A stretch of 15,866 nucleotides of DNA, taken from an uncultured Bacilli bacterium. Its GTDB lineage: Bacteria; Bacillota_I; Bacilli_A; RF39; UBA660. Position numbers and translations under genes: made by a program. The notes below the pieces were generated by a model. It was not told where the DNA came from. It worked only from the letters and a program-made list of their open reading frames with translations, and did no database searches. The stretch is from positions 1 to 15,866 of the forward strand of contig CANRJL010000009.1 of the NCBI GenBank assembly GCA_947630935.1, written 5' to 3'. Below are positions 14,383 to 15,866 of the stretch, in pieces (positions within the stretch are counted from its first letter, which is position 1; the number at the start of each line of letters is the position of its first letter).

Positions 14383-15501
14383 TTAAAAAACTTGTTGCTC
14401 ACCAATTTGTTCTAGAAGAACAACAAAGTAGGAAACTATAAAAGTATCATCTTCTTTAGTTTTTGCTAATACTTTTTTAGTAATAATTGTTTCTTTTTCT
14501 TCTAAAGTTTCTTTTATTTTGGTTTCTAATAAATTATCAGCTTCTTTATCTAACTGTTCATCTGAATATAAAGATTCTTTTTTGATGATTTCTTTTTGTT
14601 TAACCAAAGAAATGGTATTGCCAAAAAAAGTAAAAAGAGGATAGTTTTCTTCTTCATAGTTAGAGATTCGACTTCTAAGTAAAAAATCATTATAGTTATT
14701 ATTTTTTAGTTTAATATTAAAACGAGTCTTGCCAGTCAAAATATTTTCTTCTTTTTTTAAAGGCATTTTTACTGTCGCCCGATACCAAACTTCAGCATAA
14801 ACATTTCCTTTAGCGCATATAGTATTTTTAGTTTCTTCATCCTTTTTTAAAGTTCCTGTTATTAAAATATCACCTTTGTTTACAGAATCATTAGTCTTGA
14901 CATTGGCTTCCCCTTTGGAATAAATAAGTTTTTTTACTATGCCACTTTTAGTAGCTACGATATTGCATTTAGTTGGTTCTTCTTCTTGTGGCATTATTTT
15001 TCTTTCTTCAACTCGAATAATATATTTCATACCTTTTACTTCTATTTCTAACCATTCTAATTTAGTAGGATATTTATTTAAAATATTTTCTTTTATTTGA
15101 GCTAGTTCGGCAAATGATTTTTGCCAAGTATTTTTCTTTAGGCCTTGCATAGCTAATTCCGAATAAAGTAAATCACGAATTTCTTTATTTGAATGAATTA
15201 CTTCAACACTTATCATAATGTGAGTTAAAAAAAGAAATATTAAAAAACCTAATAAGCACATTCCAAGATATATTTTATATTTAATTAAAAATGCTTTTAT
15301 TTTAAAAAGACCAGTCTGCTCTTCTACTTTCACTTGCCAAAAGGCCAATTTTTGAAAAGTTGGATAATCAGGAAGAGCTATTTTAAAATAAAATGAATTA
15401 TTAGTATGTTTAGTATCATAAACAAAGATTTTATTTTTATAACATTTTAATAAGATTTTTTCTTTGTCTTTTTCTCGTGCCTTTAACCATAGAAAATTCA
15501 T
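14383..15501 (-). CDS. yqfD: Sporulation protein YqfD
   Basis: YqfD is a membrane protein made in the mother cell during sporulation in Bacillus; its exact role is not settled. 372 residues, close to the family's roughly 390. An N-terminal soluble part is followed by one membrane helix at about 77-96, then a large external part with VEVIHSNKEIRDLLYSELA, the family-typical WLEIEVKGMKYIIRVEER and a GIVKKLIYSKGEANVKTNDS stretch. It starts directly after the yqfC stop (TAA-ATG), with GAGG about nine nt before it, so the pair is cotranslated. The family name for the IVATKSGIVKK region is uncertain, but the overall match and pairing with yqfC are clear. Confidence 0.9.
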   Translation of the reverse strand: MNFLWLKAREKDKEKILLKCYKNKIFVYDTKHTNNSFYFKIALPDYPTFQKLAFWQVKVEEQTGLFKIKAFLIKYKIYLGMCLLGFLIFLFLTHIMISVEVIHSNKEIRDLLYSELAMQGLKKNTWQKSFAELAQIKENILNKYPTKLEWLEIEVKGMKYIIRVEERKIMPQEEEPTKCNIVATKSGIVKKLIYSKGEANVKTNDSVNKGDILITGTLKKDEETKNTICAKGNVYAEVWYRATVKMPLKKEENILTGKTRFNIKLKNNNYNDFLLRSRISNYEEENYPLFTFFGNTISLVKQKEIIKKESLYSDEQLDKEADNLLETKIKETLEEKETIITKKVLAKTKEDDTFIVSYFVVLLEQIGEQQVF

Positions 15502-15741
15502 TTAAAAAAACCTCATTTCATCAATATTTCCTTGAATTAATATCTCATTTTTAGTCAATTTTAAAATTCGGAAATTATGTCCTTTAACTTCTATTTTAAA
15601 TTTTTCCATAATTAAGGAAATTAAATTTTCATTTAAAGTTACAATATCAATAAATTGATAAATATGAAGATAATTATCCCATAAATTAATAAAATAATTT
15701 TGGTCGAACAAAAAATTTTTAATAGATTTGTACATATGCAT
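15502..15741 (-). CDS. yqfC: Sporulation protein YqfC (YabP/YqfC family)
   Basis: A 79-residue, beta-rich protein. HIYQFIDIVTLNENLISLIM, KIEVKGHNFRILKLTKNEIL and the closing IQGNIDEMRFF follow the YabP/YqfC pattern (a growing strand set ending in I-x-G-x-I-x-x-x-x-F). In Bacillus the yqfCD operon is expressed in the mother cell under sigma-E. Two starts are possible, ATG 15741 and ATG 15735; AGGTGG (15746-15751) is 4 or 10 nt away, so the choice is open. A mother-cell promoter could not be identified convincingly: CATATACT upstream resembles a sigma-E -10, but no matching -35 is seen. Confidence 0.85.
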   Translation of the reverse strand: MHMYKSIKNFLFDQNYFINLWDNYLHIYQFIDIVTLNENLISLIMEKFKIEVKGHNFRILKLTKNEILIQGNIDEMRFF

Positions 15742-15791
15742 AGTACCACCTAAAAAAGTATATGAAAAAAAAGAAAAAAAAGTAATTAAGG

Positions 15792-15816
15792 TTCTTCCGG
15801 AAGTTTCCGGAAAGAA
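15792..15816. repeat. Two tandem TTCCGGAA palindromes, also a hairpin
   Basis: Perfect 8-bp palindromes at 15795-15802 and 15805-15812 have centres 10 bp apart, about one helical turn. Together they also fold as TTCTTCCGG / CCGGAA-a-GAA with a 6-nt loop. Such G+C-containing symmetry is unusual in this AT-rich region. It may be an operator for yqfCD or part of the terminator of the gene beyond the window. Confidence 0.5.
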
Positions 15817-15850
15817 GTAGAAAGTAGATAGAAATATCTGCTTTTTACTT
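15815..15850. terminator. Long imperfect hairpin near the right edge
   Basis: AAGTA-g-AAAGTAGATA (15815-15830) pairs with TATCTGCTTT-t-TACTT (15835-15850) around a GAAA loop, 15 pairs with one mismatch. Neither strand has a strong T-run immediately after it. It is probably the end of a minus-strand gene lying beyond the window. No coding sequence is seen in 15742-15866. Confidence 0.4.
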
Positions 15851-15866
15851 TATAGAAATAGAATCA

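Noticed and set aside
14345..14395. AAGTTTTTT / AAAAAACTT hairpin at the end of yqfD as a terminator
   Set aside because: The stem is almost only A-T pairs and no proper T-run follows on the minus strand.
1..15866. Mycoplasma-type genetic code, mobile elements, CRISPR, tRNA or rRNA
   Set aside because: TGA acts as a stop in several well-supported genes, and no transposase, repeat array, tRNA cloverleaf or rRNA sequence was recognised.

Overview
The window is about 70% or more A+T and almost every gene lies on the minus strand. TGA is used as a stop codon (VanZ-like gene, yqzL, the HTH regulator) and TGG encodes Trp, so the standard bacterial code applies and the Mycoplasma code does not. Sporulation genes (yqfC, yqfD, gpr, spoIIP) together with a Firmicutes-type era/recO and lepA/hemW gene order point to a low-GC, probably spore-forming, member of the Bacilli/Erysipelotrichia side of the Firmicutes. 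An uncultured RF39-like gut lineage would fit, but that placement is inference.

Reading the minus strand from high to low coordinates: (1) 15742-15866 holds hairpins and two tandem TTCCGGAA palindromes, then the sporulation pair yqfC-yqfD. (2) A sigma-A-like promoter at 14337-14365 leads into a tightly coupled operon: VanZ-like membrane protein, ybeY, era, the 26-aa microgene yqzL, and recO. Adjacent genes overlap by ATGA or GTGA, or carry the Shine-Dalgarno (SD) sequence over the previous stop. (3) recO converges on the only plus-strand gene, a 70-aa Cro/CI-type regulator. Their stop codons overlap by 14 bp inside a hairpin that can serve as a terminator. (4) gpr-spoIIP-yqxA-like follows, headed by a good match to a sigma-G (forespore) promoter. 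lepA comes next and has its own vegetative-type promoter, which overlaps the yqxA-like stop. (5) Two hairpins follow lepA, then a stand-alone unknown 406-410-aa protein with three HTH-like segments and its own promoter and terminator. (6) Next is an operon of an unknown 104-aa protein, hemW, a small membrane protein with a cadherin-like fold, and a short glycerophosphodiester phosphodiesterase. (7) Last are two envelope genes, each with its own promoter: a secreted protein with two Cys-bounded 25-residue repeats and an NPQTG wall-sorting-like tail, and a Big2 plus L,D-transpeptidase protein whose membrane anchor is in a different frame from the rest. A partial gene begins at the left edge.

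Functionally, the right half combines core ribosome maturation and repair (YbeY, Era, RecO, LepA) with the engulfment and germination machinery (YqfCD, SpoIIP, GPR). The left half is mostly cell-envelope biology. I see no mobile element, CRISPR array, tRNA or rRNA. The order is mostly the ancestral Firmicutes order, with several losses (phoH, the yqfF HD-phosphohydrolase, dgkA, cdd) and insertions. I see no clearly new multi-gene system. The items most worth checking are the split L,D-transpeptidase gene, the triple-HTH unknown protein, and a possible small RNA after lepA.
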